From the NCBI GenBank assembly GCA_028869255.1, contig CP110972.1:1803001-1867000 (forward strand): 64,000 nucleotides of DNA, given 5' to 3'. The DNA comes from Pseudomonas poae. GTDB taxonomy: Bacteria; Pseudomonadota; Gammaproteobacteria; Pseudomonadales; Pseudomonadaceae. The translations under genes and the position numbers were made by a program. Below are positions 26,950 through 38,900 of the stretch, one piece after another; the first letter of the stretch is position 1; the number at the start of each line of letters is the position of its first letter. The notes under the pieces are model-generated. The model did not search any database. It had not been told where the DNA came from and saw only the letters and a program-made list of their open reading frames with translations.

Positions 26950-29900
26950 ATGGACGTTAGCCAGTTCGCCTTCCTTGCGCGCCAGCCTTCTGCAACCCTG
27001 AAAAACCGCTCGACCTTTCTGGGGTTGCCCAAGCGCGGGTTGGCGTTGGTATTGGCCAACGCGATGTTCTGGCAGCCATTGCTGGCGCAGGCGGACGGGA
27101 TTGTAGTCAGTGCGCCGAGCACCAGCCTGGGCCAGGCGGCGAACGGCGTGCCCATCGTCAATATCGCTGCGCCCAACGGCAGCGGGCTGTCGCATAACCA
27201 GTTCCAGGATTACAACGTCGGCGCGAATGGGGTCATCCTCAACAACGCCACCAGCCGCACCCAATCCACCCAGCTGGGCGGAATCATCCTCGGCAACCAG
27301 AACCTCAAAGGCACCGCCGCGAGTGTGATCCTCAACGAGGTCAACGGCGGCAGCCCCAGCCAGCTGCGTGGCTACACCGAAGTGGCGGGGCAGTCGGCGC
27401 ATGTGATCGTGGCCAACCCGTACGGCATCACCTGCAACGGCTGTGGGTTTATCAATACCCCGCAGGCCACGCTGACCACCGGTAAAGCGGTGATCGAAAA
27501 CGGCCAGGTCAACCGTTACCAGGTCGACGGAGGCAGCGTCGCCATCGAAGGCGCCGGCCTGAACGCGAGCAACATCGATCAATTCGAAATCATCACCCGC
27601 GCCACCACCATCAACGCGCAGATCCAGGCGAAAAAACTCACCATCGTCGCCGGTCGCAACGATGTGGATGCACGCACCTTGACCGCCACCGCACGGGCGG
27701 CGGACGGCAGCACGGCGCCTGACCTGGCGATTGACTCGTCGGCGCTGGGCGGCATGTACGTGGGCGCGGTCAAGCTGGTGGGCACCGAAGCCGGGGTTGG
27801 CGTACGGCTGTCCGGCGACATGGTGGCAGGCGGTGATATCCAGATTGATGCCGGCGGTAACGTGGTCATGGGCCAGGTGTCCGCCGGCAGTGCAGTGACT
27901 GTCAAGGCGGCCAGTGTGGAGGCCAAAGGTGCGGTCTACGCCGGTACCGATTTGTCGATCAAAACCCGAGGCGCATTGACTAACCAACAAAACCTCGCTG
28001 CCAAGGACAGCATCACCCTGGAGGCCGGTGGCAGGCTGACCAACAACGGGATTATCGAAGCGGGCGTCAACGCCGATAACAGCCGTAATACACAAGGCAA
28101 CATTCGGTTGACAGCGCAGGCTATCGATAACAGCGCCAAGACTGTGATCGCCAGTCGCGACCTCACCGTCAGCGCTGGCGAGCTAGCGAATCAGGGCGGC
28201 ACGCTGAGTGCTCAGCGCGATGCTCAGCTGACCGCTACGCGTGTGGATAACCAGAATCAGGGACGCATCCTGAGCGCGGGTAGCCTCGGTATAAAGGCCG
28301 AGCAACTGCTAAACCGCAACGGCCAACTTTTAGCCACCGACGCAGCCTTGACGCTGGGTTCCCTGGACAACAATGACGGCCAGATTCAGGGGGATCTTTC
28401 CCTGTCGGTAATGAGTGACACACTCACCAACCATCGCGGCAGCCTCGCGGCAGGTACCCGCCTTGACGTAACCAGCGCCATTCTCGACAACACTGAAGGC
28501 AAGCTCACCTCTGACGGTTCGTTAACCGCCGCCATCGCCGGTCACTTACTAAACCAAACCGGCTTGTTTGCCGCCAAAGGTGACGCACGTCTGACCCTGG
28601 GCAGCCTCGATAACCGTCAGGGCACTGTCGTCGCCCACAATCTTGGTTTGCAGTTGACCGGCCCGTTGAACAACCAGCATGGCACCTTGCGTGGTGAAGC
28701 TCGCCTGGATTTGAAAGCCGGCCAGGTGGACAACAGTGAGGGTGGGCGCATCAGCAGTGGCGAGGTACTCAACGCCAATGTCACCCGTCTTGACCAGCAC
28801 AATGACGGCCGACTCTTTGGCCAGGGCGATGTCAGCCTCGATCTGAATGGCGGCCATCTGGATAACCGGGGCGGAGTGATCAATGCCCCAGGCCGTTTAC
28901 TGTTGAGCAACCTCAATAGTGTCGACAACCAGGGGGTGAAATCTCCAGCAGCGAGGCTTTTACTCTGGCTGCCAACTCCTTCAACAACCGCAGTGCCAAG
29001 CTCCTCAGTGGAAAAGGTTTGCTGGTGCGTATCGCCCAGTCGCTGGACAACACCAAGGGCCTGATTGCTTCGACCGGACTGGACCTTAGGGCCAACAGCC
29101 TGATCAATGCCGAAGGCGAGCTGAAGATACGTGATGACGCAACGCTGTTCGTGACCACGACGCTGGATAATCGCCAAGGCAAAATTCTAGGTGCGACGAC
29201 GACCTTGAACAGCCTGACGCTGGATAACAGCCAAGGGCTGCTTCAAGGCGATACGTTACTGACCGTCAACAATTCAGGCGTTGCGATCAACCGTGGCGGC
29301 CGCTTTGTCAGCGGTCAGCGCATGGGCTTGAACATCGACCACTTGGACAACCGGCAAGGTATCGTGCGCGCCGATGGCGACCTGAACGTGCGCGCCGTCA
29401 CGCTGAACAATGACAGCGGTCGTATCAGCACTGGCGCATCGCAACAACTGAGCGCAACCGGTGTCGTCAGCAACCGCAGTGGTGAGTTACTGAGTGCGAC
29501 GGCACTGACCTTGGACAGCGCCAGTCTCGAAAACCAAGGCGGCAAGCTGATCGGCGACGGCGCCGTGCGCGTTACCACCGGGGTTTTGAACAACCAGAAC
29601 AGCGGGCGGCTCACCAGTGCTGATCGCCTGGACGTGACAGCCGGACAAGTGGACAACCGCTTCGACGGCCGCATTGCCAGTAACAAGGCGCTCACCGTGA
29701 GCATAAACGGCCTGGATCAACGTGGCGGCGGCGAGCTTTACAGCCTCACCGACCTGACCCTGGACATGAACCAAGGCCACCTCGATAACACCGACGGCCT
29801 GATCAATGCGCCTGGCCAACTGCTGCTCAAGAACCTGCATACCGTCGTCAACCAGAACGGTGAAATTTCCAGCGAGCATGCTTTTACACTGGCCGCGCAA

Positions 29901-32900
29901 AGCGTGGATAACAATGACGGTCAGCTGCTTAGCGATCAGGTGTTGACCCTCAAGGTCGAGCAAGCGCTGACCAACCTGAAGGGCCTGATCGCCGCTGCAG
30001 CGCTCAACGTCCAGGCAGGCCGTCTGGACAACGGCAATGGCCAGGTCATGGGTGATATCAGCCTCGACCTGACCACGACCGGAGCACTGAACAACCAAGG
30101 CGGAACCCTGGGCAGTGGCCAGCGTTTGAACATCACCTCAGGCAGCCTGGACAATAGCCAGGCCGGTCATATGGTCAGTGATGGTGTTCTCTCCGTGAAG
30201 GTTGATGGCCTGCTGGATAACCAGGCCAAAGGCAATGTGCTGGCCAAGGGTGTGATGGATCTCCAGGCGGGGCACCTGGATAACCGTGGCGGCATGGTGA
30301 GTGCCAACCAGAACCTGAATCTGCACGTCGGCCAGGTCGATAACCGCGAAGGTGTGCTGAACAGCAAGCAGGCACTGGCAATCACCGGCCAATCCCTAAG
30401 CAACCAAGGTGGCCTGGTCAGCGCCATCGGGCCAGTGCGCCTGACGGTGGACACCGTAAATAACACCAAGGGCCGCATTGCCAGCGAAGATGAACTGGAC
30501 GCCACCATTGGCGTATTGAACCAGCAGGGGGGTGAACTGGTTGCCCAAGGCCGCCTGACACTCAACGCCGACACCCTGGATAACCGGAACGGCGGCCTGG
30601 TTGCGACGACAAAAGCGCTGAAACTCAATGTCGGCAGCATCGACAACCGCGACGGCGAAATTTCCAGCCAGCAAAACCTCGAACTCAACGGTGAGCGCCT
30701 CGACAACAGCGGCGGCAAGCTGTTGGCCGCTACCACACTGGAGCTGGCGGTTTCTGAGGTCATCAACCAGGCCAAGGGCCTTGTTTTTGCCAAGGACCTG
30801 CGCGTGACCGGTACGCGCCTGGATAACACCGACGGCACCTTGGGTGGGCAGCGCTCATGGGTCCTGAAATTATCGGCCGCCTTGGACAACACACGCGGCA
30901 AACTTAACAGCGAAGGGTCAATGGACCTGGCTGTGCAGCGCATCGACAACAGCAGCGGGAGCATTTCCAGTGCCGCTTTGTTGAGCATCAACACGGCTGC
31001 TGATGTGCTGAACAACGGTGGCACCGTTGAAAGCGCACAGGGTCTGAAGCTGACCAGCGGGAGCCTCGACAACACTCAGGGGCTGATTAAAAGCCAGCGA
31101 GAAACGAGCCTCGTCACCGGACAGTTCACCAACGGCCTTGGCGGTCGTGTGATCAGTGCCGAGCGTCTTGACCTCACGGCCACTCAAGTCACCAACAGTG
31201 GTCGTATCGCCAGCGTCGGCACCCTGGACGCAAACCTCGGCGGTCTCACTCAGCTTGGCGGCGCCGAACTGGTGAGCAACGCACAGCTTACTCTCGACCT
31301 TCACGACGGCATGTTGATCAATGCCGGTGTGATCAACGCCCCGATTCTGCTGCTCAACAACCTTGCCAGTATCGACAACCAGAACGGTGAAATTTCCAGC
31401 CAGAACGCTTTCACGCTGGCCACGCAGAACCTCGACAACACCAACGGCAAACTCATCAGCAACCAAGCGCTGACCTTGCGCGTTGACCAAGTGCTGGCCA
31501 ACATCAAAGGTCTGATCAGCGGCCGAAGTGACGTAGCAATCAGTGCGTCACTCATGGATAACCAGCACGGTAGGGTAATTGCCGACGGCAACCTGTTGCT
31601 GGGCAGCGCCACGCTGGATAACCGTAACGGAGAAATCGCCGGTAAGGCGCAGGTCGATGTCAACACCGACGTTCTCAATAACCAGAAAGGCCAACTGATC
31701 AGCACCGAAGGCCTGCACATCAGCGGTGCGAAACTCGATAACCGTGAGGGCCTGGTAGGCGCCGCAAAAGCGCTGAAACTCGACGTTGGCCACCTCGATA
31801 ACCGTGCCGGTGAAGTGACCGGCAATGCCGATGTCACCGTCACCGCAATGCAACTGGACAACAGCGACAAGGGTTTAGTGTTTGCGGGTCAGGGGCTGAC
31901 CCTCGCGGTAGATCAGGTGATCAACCGCACCCTGGGCCAATTGAACGGCCAGCGCCTCACGCTGATCGGCACTTCGCTGGATAACGTCGGCGGCAAGCTG
32001 TTCAGCCAGCAGCCGCTGATGGTGGCGCTGGCGGGCGATTTGGATAACAGCGAAGGTCTGCTGAGCAGTGAAGGCACGCTGGAGGTCAAAGCGCGCAGTC
32101 TCAATAACACCCAGGGCAGTCTATCCAGCGCCCAAGGCTTGAACGTTTCTGTCACCAGCCTGCTGAATAACAAAAGCGGCGAGCTGTTGACTGATGGCAA
32201 CCTGATCCTGCGCAGTGCCAACCTGGGTAACGAACAGGGCAACATCAGTGGTAAAGGGCCTGTCTCGGTGACTTCCGGCGAGGTAAACAACCAAGGCGGT
32301 CGTCTCAACAGCGGCGATACGTTTTCTCTGTACGCCGCGCAGTTGAACAACGGTGGCAGCATCGGCAGCACCCACGCCATGACCGTCAGCGTCACCGGGC
32401 TGGACCAGCAAGGCGGCAAACTGTTCAGCAATGCCGGCCTGACCTTGGATATGAACAGTGGTCAACTGAACAACCAAGGCGGTCTGATTAATGCCGTCGG
32501 CCCATTGCTCCTCAATAACCTCACCCACGTCACCAACAACGGTGGCGAAATCTCCAGCGGCCAAGCCTTTAGCCTGACCGCCCAAAACCTCGATAACAGC
32601 AACGGCAAGCTGCTGAGCAATCAGGGCCTGACCTTACGCATTGACCAGGCTCTTACCAACATAAAGGGGCTGATCGGCGGGGCGAGTCTCGATGCGCAAG
32701 CCACTGCCATGGACAACCGTGGCGGCAGCCTGACCAGTCGCGGCGACCTGCAACTGACCAGCGACGGCCTGTTGAACAACAGCGACCAGGGCCTGATCAG
32801 CGCGGCTCAAGCGGTCACTGTGCAGAGCGCTGACCTGAACAATCAGAACGGTACTCTGCTGGGGGCAGCCGTAACCCTCAACGCCATGGCCCTGAACAAT

Positions 32901-35900
32901 ACCGCCAACGGCCTGATCAATAGCCGGAGCACCCTGAACCTTAAGGCCGACAGCCTCAATTCAGGTAACGGCGGTGAAGTCTCTGCCAAAGGTGCGATGG
33001 CTATCGACCTCAACGCCTTGGCGCTAGCGGGTGGGAAGATCGTCGGTGAGCAGGGCGTCACTGTCGACTTCAATAACAGTGACCTGGACAACCGTAACGG
33101 CCTGATACTCGCCAACGGCCCGTTGACCCTGAAAAACCTGCGCGACCTCAGTAACCAAGGCGGTGAAATCTCCAGCCAGCAAAGCTTTACTCTCGTGGCG
33201 CGCGCGCTGGATAACAGTGCCGGCAAGCTGATCAGCAGTCAGGTCCTGACCCTCAACGCGGATAGCCTGAATAACAGCGCGAATGGCTTGATGTCCGGTT
33301 GGCAAGGTCTGAACGTCAGCGGTGGCAGCCTCGATAATCGCAACCACGGCACATTGTCGAGCCGTAACGGCGCGATCGATGTGCGCCTCAGCGGTGCCCT
33401 GCAAAACAACAATGAAGGTGCGTTGGCCAGTCAAGGGCGGCTGGACGTCAGCGCTGCCAGCTTGGATAACCGTGGTAACGCCGTGCTTTCCAGTGGCGCC
33501 GAGCAACGCCTGTCGGTGACTGGCGCATTGGTGAATGGCGACGGCAGCTTGATCGAAAGCGGCACCACGCTGGATGTGCAGGCGGCCACCTTGGCCAACC
33601 AAGCCACCATCAACGCGCAACACGCCTTCACCTTCATTGGCACCGACCTGACCAACAACGGCGGGACCCTGGCGAGCAACGGACAGTTGACCCTCGACTT
33701 GCTCGGTAACCTCAACAACAGCGGTGGCAAGCTGGTGAGCGCTGGGCCGTTGCTTGTGCAACGTGCCAGCCAGGTCTACAACGACGCCGATGGCCAGATT
33801 GCCAGCCAGGGCCTGTTGACCCTGTTTACCGCAGGTTTGAACAACAGTGAGCGCGGCACCATTGTTGGCAAGGAACGGGTAGCAATCACGGCATCGGACG
33901 TCGTACAGAACCACACCAATGGGCTGATCTACAGTCAGGACGCGGATGTGCAACTGAACGCCGCGGGCCTGAACAACGCCAAGGGTGTCGTGCAAGGCCA
34001 AACCGGCCTGGGCCTGAACATCCGCGGTGATGTCGATAACCAAGGCGGTACATTGGCCAGCCTCAAGGGCCTGTTGGATGCCCAGTTGGCCGCAGGCCTG
34101 AATAACCAAGGCGGCATCATCCAGGCACAGCGCCTGAACCTGCTCGCCAACAGCATCAACAACCAGGGTGGACGCATCGCCGCGCAAGCGGGCGATGCTG
34201 TGGTCAACGCCAACTATTTTGCCAATACCAACGGTGGAGTGTACGCCAAGGGCTTGGTGCGGGTGGGCGCTCAGCAAGTGGATAACAGTGCCGGGCAAAT
34301 CGCCGGTGGCACGGTTGAGCTGGCGGCAAATGGACTACTCACCAACCGTGGCGGGGTGATTGAGAGCGATGGCAGCCTGAGTGTGGCGGCCGATAGCGTT
34401 GATAACCAAAGTGGGCAAATTCGGGCGCTGGGTAGCGGTGGAAAAACCAACTTCCAGATTGGCTCCGTGTTTGATAACCGCAATGGACGTTTGGAAACCT
34501 CCAACGCCGATCTGACGCTGAATGTGGGTGGCTTTCAGAACCAGGGTGGCAGCCTGTTGCACGCAGGTTTTGGCACCTTTGATATCTCCACTGCCAACCT
34601 CACCCAGGCCGGTGGTGACGTGGTTACCAGAGGCGGTCTGACCCTCACTGCAGACAATTGGACCAACAGCAGCGTGATCCAGGCCGGGCGCTTGACGATC
34701 AACGTCAACACCTTGAATCAAACCGCCGGTGGGCAGTTGCTGGCGTCCGACAGCCTGATCGGTACGGGTGGCAACTGGAACAATGATGGGCTGATCGCCA
34801 GTGATGGCACGTCCAACCTGACCCTCAGCGGTACTTACGGTGGTAGCGGCCGCTACAGCAGTGTCGGGACATTGGGCTTGAGTGCGGCGCAGTTGAACGT
34901 GAGCAGCGCTGCGAGCATTGCGGGCGGCGGGGATACAACGCTCAACGTTGCAGGTGCATTCAACAACTATGGTCGAGTCACTTCGGCGGCGAAGTTGAGT
35001 GTCAATGCTGGCGCGATAAATAACTATACAACGCTGGGCAGTACGCAGGCACTCTTGTTGCAGACGCCGACCTTGTTGAATGAGGGTGGACTGATTTTTA
35101 GCGGTTCGAACACGGATATTAAAGTCGGAGACCTGCTGAACAATAATAATGCGGCTATTTACAGTCTGGGCAACTTGAGTATTGGTGGGCAACAGGGGGT
35201 AAGGCTAATAGTGTTGTTAACTTCTCATCCTCCCTACAGTCGGACGCAGATTTTACCCTTGCTTCTACTGTTTTTGAAAATAAGAGGCAGGGGGTTGCCG
35301 GCAAAGAACGTCTTCTGTCAGGAGAGATCACTTTCAATTGTGATGGCAATAAATGCTATTACATGAATTATTATGTTGAAGAAAAATATTTTTCTGAGGC
35401 TACTTTTTCTGGTGCAGCAGCGACGGTGTCTGTAGGCGGTAATTTTAATGCCGATACGGGACGCTTTAATAACTTTTCGTCTTCTATCGTAGCGGGTGGA
35501 AATATAGATCTGAAAGCGGATGATTTTGAGAATACGTCTGTTAGCAGCGGTGAATTTACCCGCTCAAGAGTCTATAAGTCGACACCCGGTCGGAAATTTT
35601 CAGCCCCGATTTTCGCGGGTATTAACGGTAATGGCCCTCTCGATATCTACGCCAAGCGCAACTCTAAATATACGATGGAGTATTATGGCGGTTTGTCCTG
35701 TGGAGGGGGCGATGGCGATCCATGCAATGAGATATGGATGTGGGGGAATGGTGCAAAAACCAACTATCTGAATCCCTATTTTGGTCAGGGGCCAGAGGTT
35801 GCCGTACCTGCGAGCATTTTGGCGCTTAACTTAATGAGTGATGTGAAGAGCTATCAGTCTAGCGCTTCTGCGGCCGCTATAATTCAGGCGAGTCAAACGG

Positions 35901-38900
35901 TCACGATCAATGCCACAAAGTCTATTCAGAATAGTGATATTAAAAACCTGGCGCCCTTTTTGAATCAAGGCCAGCAAAACGGCGTGGCAAAACCCACAGT
36001 CATCACTAAAGATATATCCGTCAACGCTCAACTCCCCCGGAGTTGGCCCAGCGGCAAGTCAATCCGGTAACGCTACCCAACTTCTCCTTACCCTCGGGCC
36101 AGAACGGTTTGTTCCGTTTAAGTGGCAATGGTGTAAGCGACATTCAGGTTGCTCAACATACTGACGCCACCCAGGGCTGGACCCTGAGCGGGGCGAGCGT
36201 CAATTTGGCTCAACGCCAGCAAGCGTTGCCTCAAAATCAAGGTCGGACAATCCAGTTGGACGGCGCCACCCAGGTAGCTGCGGACTCTCGCCCTGTATCC
36301 GTCGTGGCGCGTGAGGCGGCTGACATCAACGCCAATGCCCGTACCGTCGATGCGTCCGGCGTGGGGAACGTGGGGACGGGGACCGTGCTGCCCGGCCGAA
36401 CCGATATCACGCGAGTGGAGGGCATCAACTCCGCTAGCGCCGGGGAAGCTTCTGCCGTCATCAGCCTGAACCCCTCAGACCGCGATCCACGTACCCGTGT
36501 GATCGCCCCAGGAAGCTCGCCTTCTCTGAATGTGCCGGGAATTACCCCGCTTGCCACCGCGATAGCTGGAAGCGGTCAACCCCTCAGCCGTGTGCAAGGC
36601 TTGCCTGACCGCTTAGCCGTCTCTCAGCCGCACAAATACCTGATCGAGACCAACCCGGTACTCACTGACCTCAAACAGTTCATGAGCTCGGATTATCTCC
36701 TCGCCGGTCTGGGCTACAACCCGGATGAAAGCGCCAAGCGTTTGGGTGATGGTCTGTATGAACAACGCCTGATCCAGCAAGCGATTGTCGAGCGTACCGG
36801 GCAGCGTTTTATCGATGGGCAGACCTCGGACGAGGCGGTGTTCCGCCACCTGATGGATAACGCCATCCGCAGCAAGCAGGCCCTCGACCTGTCGGTGGGC
36901 GTATCGCTGACCGGTCAGCAAGTGGCCGCACTAACCCACGATATCGTCTGGCTTGAAGAGAATGTGATCAACGGCGAGAAAGTGTTGGTACCGGTGCTGT
37001 ACCTGGCCCAAGCCGATAATCGCCTGGCCCCCAATGGTGCCCTGATCGCTGGTCAGGACATCAGCCTTATGGCGGGTGAGAACCTGGAGAACGCAGGAAC
37101 CCTGCGCGCCACTGATAACCTGTCGGCCAAGGCTGGTAACGACCTGACCAACAGCGGGTTGATCGAGGCCGGCAACCGTCTGGACCTGCTGGCGGGTAAC
37201 AACATTGTCAATAAGACCGGCGGGATTATTGCCGGCCGCGATGTAACGCTCACCGCCGTTGGCGGCGATGTGATCAACGAGCGCAACGTGACCACCACCG
37301 GTTACAGCTCCGGGACTTCCATACGCCGCGATTACCTTGATAGTGCCGCCCGGATTGAAGCCGCCAATGACCTGAGCGTTAACGCCGGCCGTGACGTCTC
37401 CAATACTGGCGGTGTGCTGACCAGCGGACGCGACACCACAATCACCGCCGGGCGTGATGTGCACATTGACGCGGTAGAGCAACGCAATTCAGTCGATATG
37501 GGCAGCCGGTACCGCACGCAAACCGTCACGCAAACCGGCGCCACTGTGGAGGCGGGGCGTGATGTGAAGGTCACGGCAGGCCGCGACTTCAGTGCCATTG
37601 CCAGTCGAATCGACGCCAAGCGTGACCTGGATATTGCCGCCAACGAAGACCTGAGTATCTCGTCGGCAGCCGATGAGCAGCATTCGTCCAGCAAGTCCAA
37701 AAAGGTCACCCGCTCGGAAGACCACATCAGCCAGGTTTCCAGCGTGCTGACAGCGGGCGGTGATGTGTCACTCAGTGCCGGCAAGGACCTTGAACTGACC
37801 GCAAGTCGAGTAGTCAGCGGCGGCAACGTGGCCCTGGAGGCGCAGCGTGACCTGAGCATTCTGTCGGCACTGGACGAGGACGCTTCATTCTATTCGAAGA
37901 AGAGCAAGGGCTCGTTCGGTCGCAGCAAAAGCGCGCAGCGTGAAAGCTACGACAGCACCAACGTGGCGTCCGTCGTAGAGGCGGGTAAAGACCTGACCGT
38001 CAACGCCAGCAAGAAAGCTGACGGTGGCATGAACATCGAAGGCGGGCGTGACGTCACCGTGATCGGCAGCCAGTTGAAGGCGGGTGGCGACATGCTGCTC
38101 GGCGCTACGGGCGACATCGCGGTGTTGTCGGGTGTTGAAGAGCACGGCTCCTACAGCAAGAAGACCAAGTCCGGGTTCCTGGGGCTTTCCAAAAGTGGCA
38201 AGAGCCAGCTGAAAACCACGGCCAGTCAGGTCGGTAGTGAACTGGAAGCTGGAAATGACGTGGTACTGGCTGCCGGTAATGACGTTCGCTTGCGAGCCAG
38301 CGAGATCAGTGCTGATAACGATGCTGAATTACGTGCGGGCCTCGTGAACAGCAACGGTGACATCAACCTGATTTCTGCAAACGATACGGCCTATAGCCGT
38401 AGTGAGGCGTACAAAAAGAAATTTGGTTACACGGAGCGGCCAACTTCGGTGGCGATCTCCTCGGCAAAAAAGGCCGGGCGTGAAGCGCAGAGCAGTACCA
38501 GCGTGGGTAGCCAGGTCAACGCTGACCGTGATGCCGCATTGCAGGCTGAGCGCGACATCAACCTTGTGGGCAGCGGCATCAGTGCCGGGCGTAATGTCAG
38601 CCTGGATGCAGGACGCGACGTCAATGTGGTCGCAGCCCAAAACACCAGCAGTGAGAGCAGTTGGGAGAAGAAGAAGCAGACCGGTTCAAGTATTTCCAGC
38701 AATGGCAACGGCTTCAGTGTGTTCGCGGGCACCGAGGGCACAGCGAAAAAAGACCGACTGGAACGAGAAACCGCTGCGGGCAGCCAGATCAGTGCAGGCC
38801 AGGACGTAGCAATCAACGCCAAGCGCGATATCAACCAACAAGGCTCCGATCTCAACGCCTCCAATGATATTGATCTGACGGCAGGCAGAAACATCAACAT

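Noticed and set aside
28831..33299. CRISPR-like array in the repeated cdiA DNA
   Set aside because: The repeats are coding, unequal in length and spacing, and no cas gene is present.
29019..35366. Many long antisense frames within cdiA
   Set aside because: They mirror the LDN repeat codons, have odd composition (Ala/Val/Leu or Ser/Arg rich) and no start signals.
28925..36040. Phase variation of cdiA by G and C tracts
   Set aside because: The tracts are only five bases long and similar one-base losses occur in unrelated genes of the window, so sequence error is more likely.
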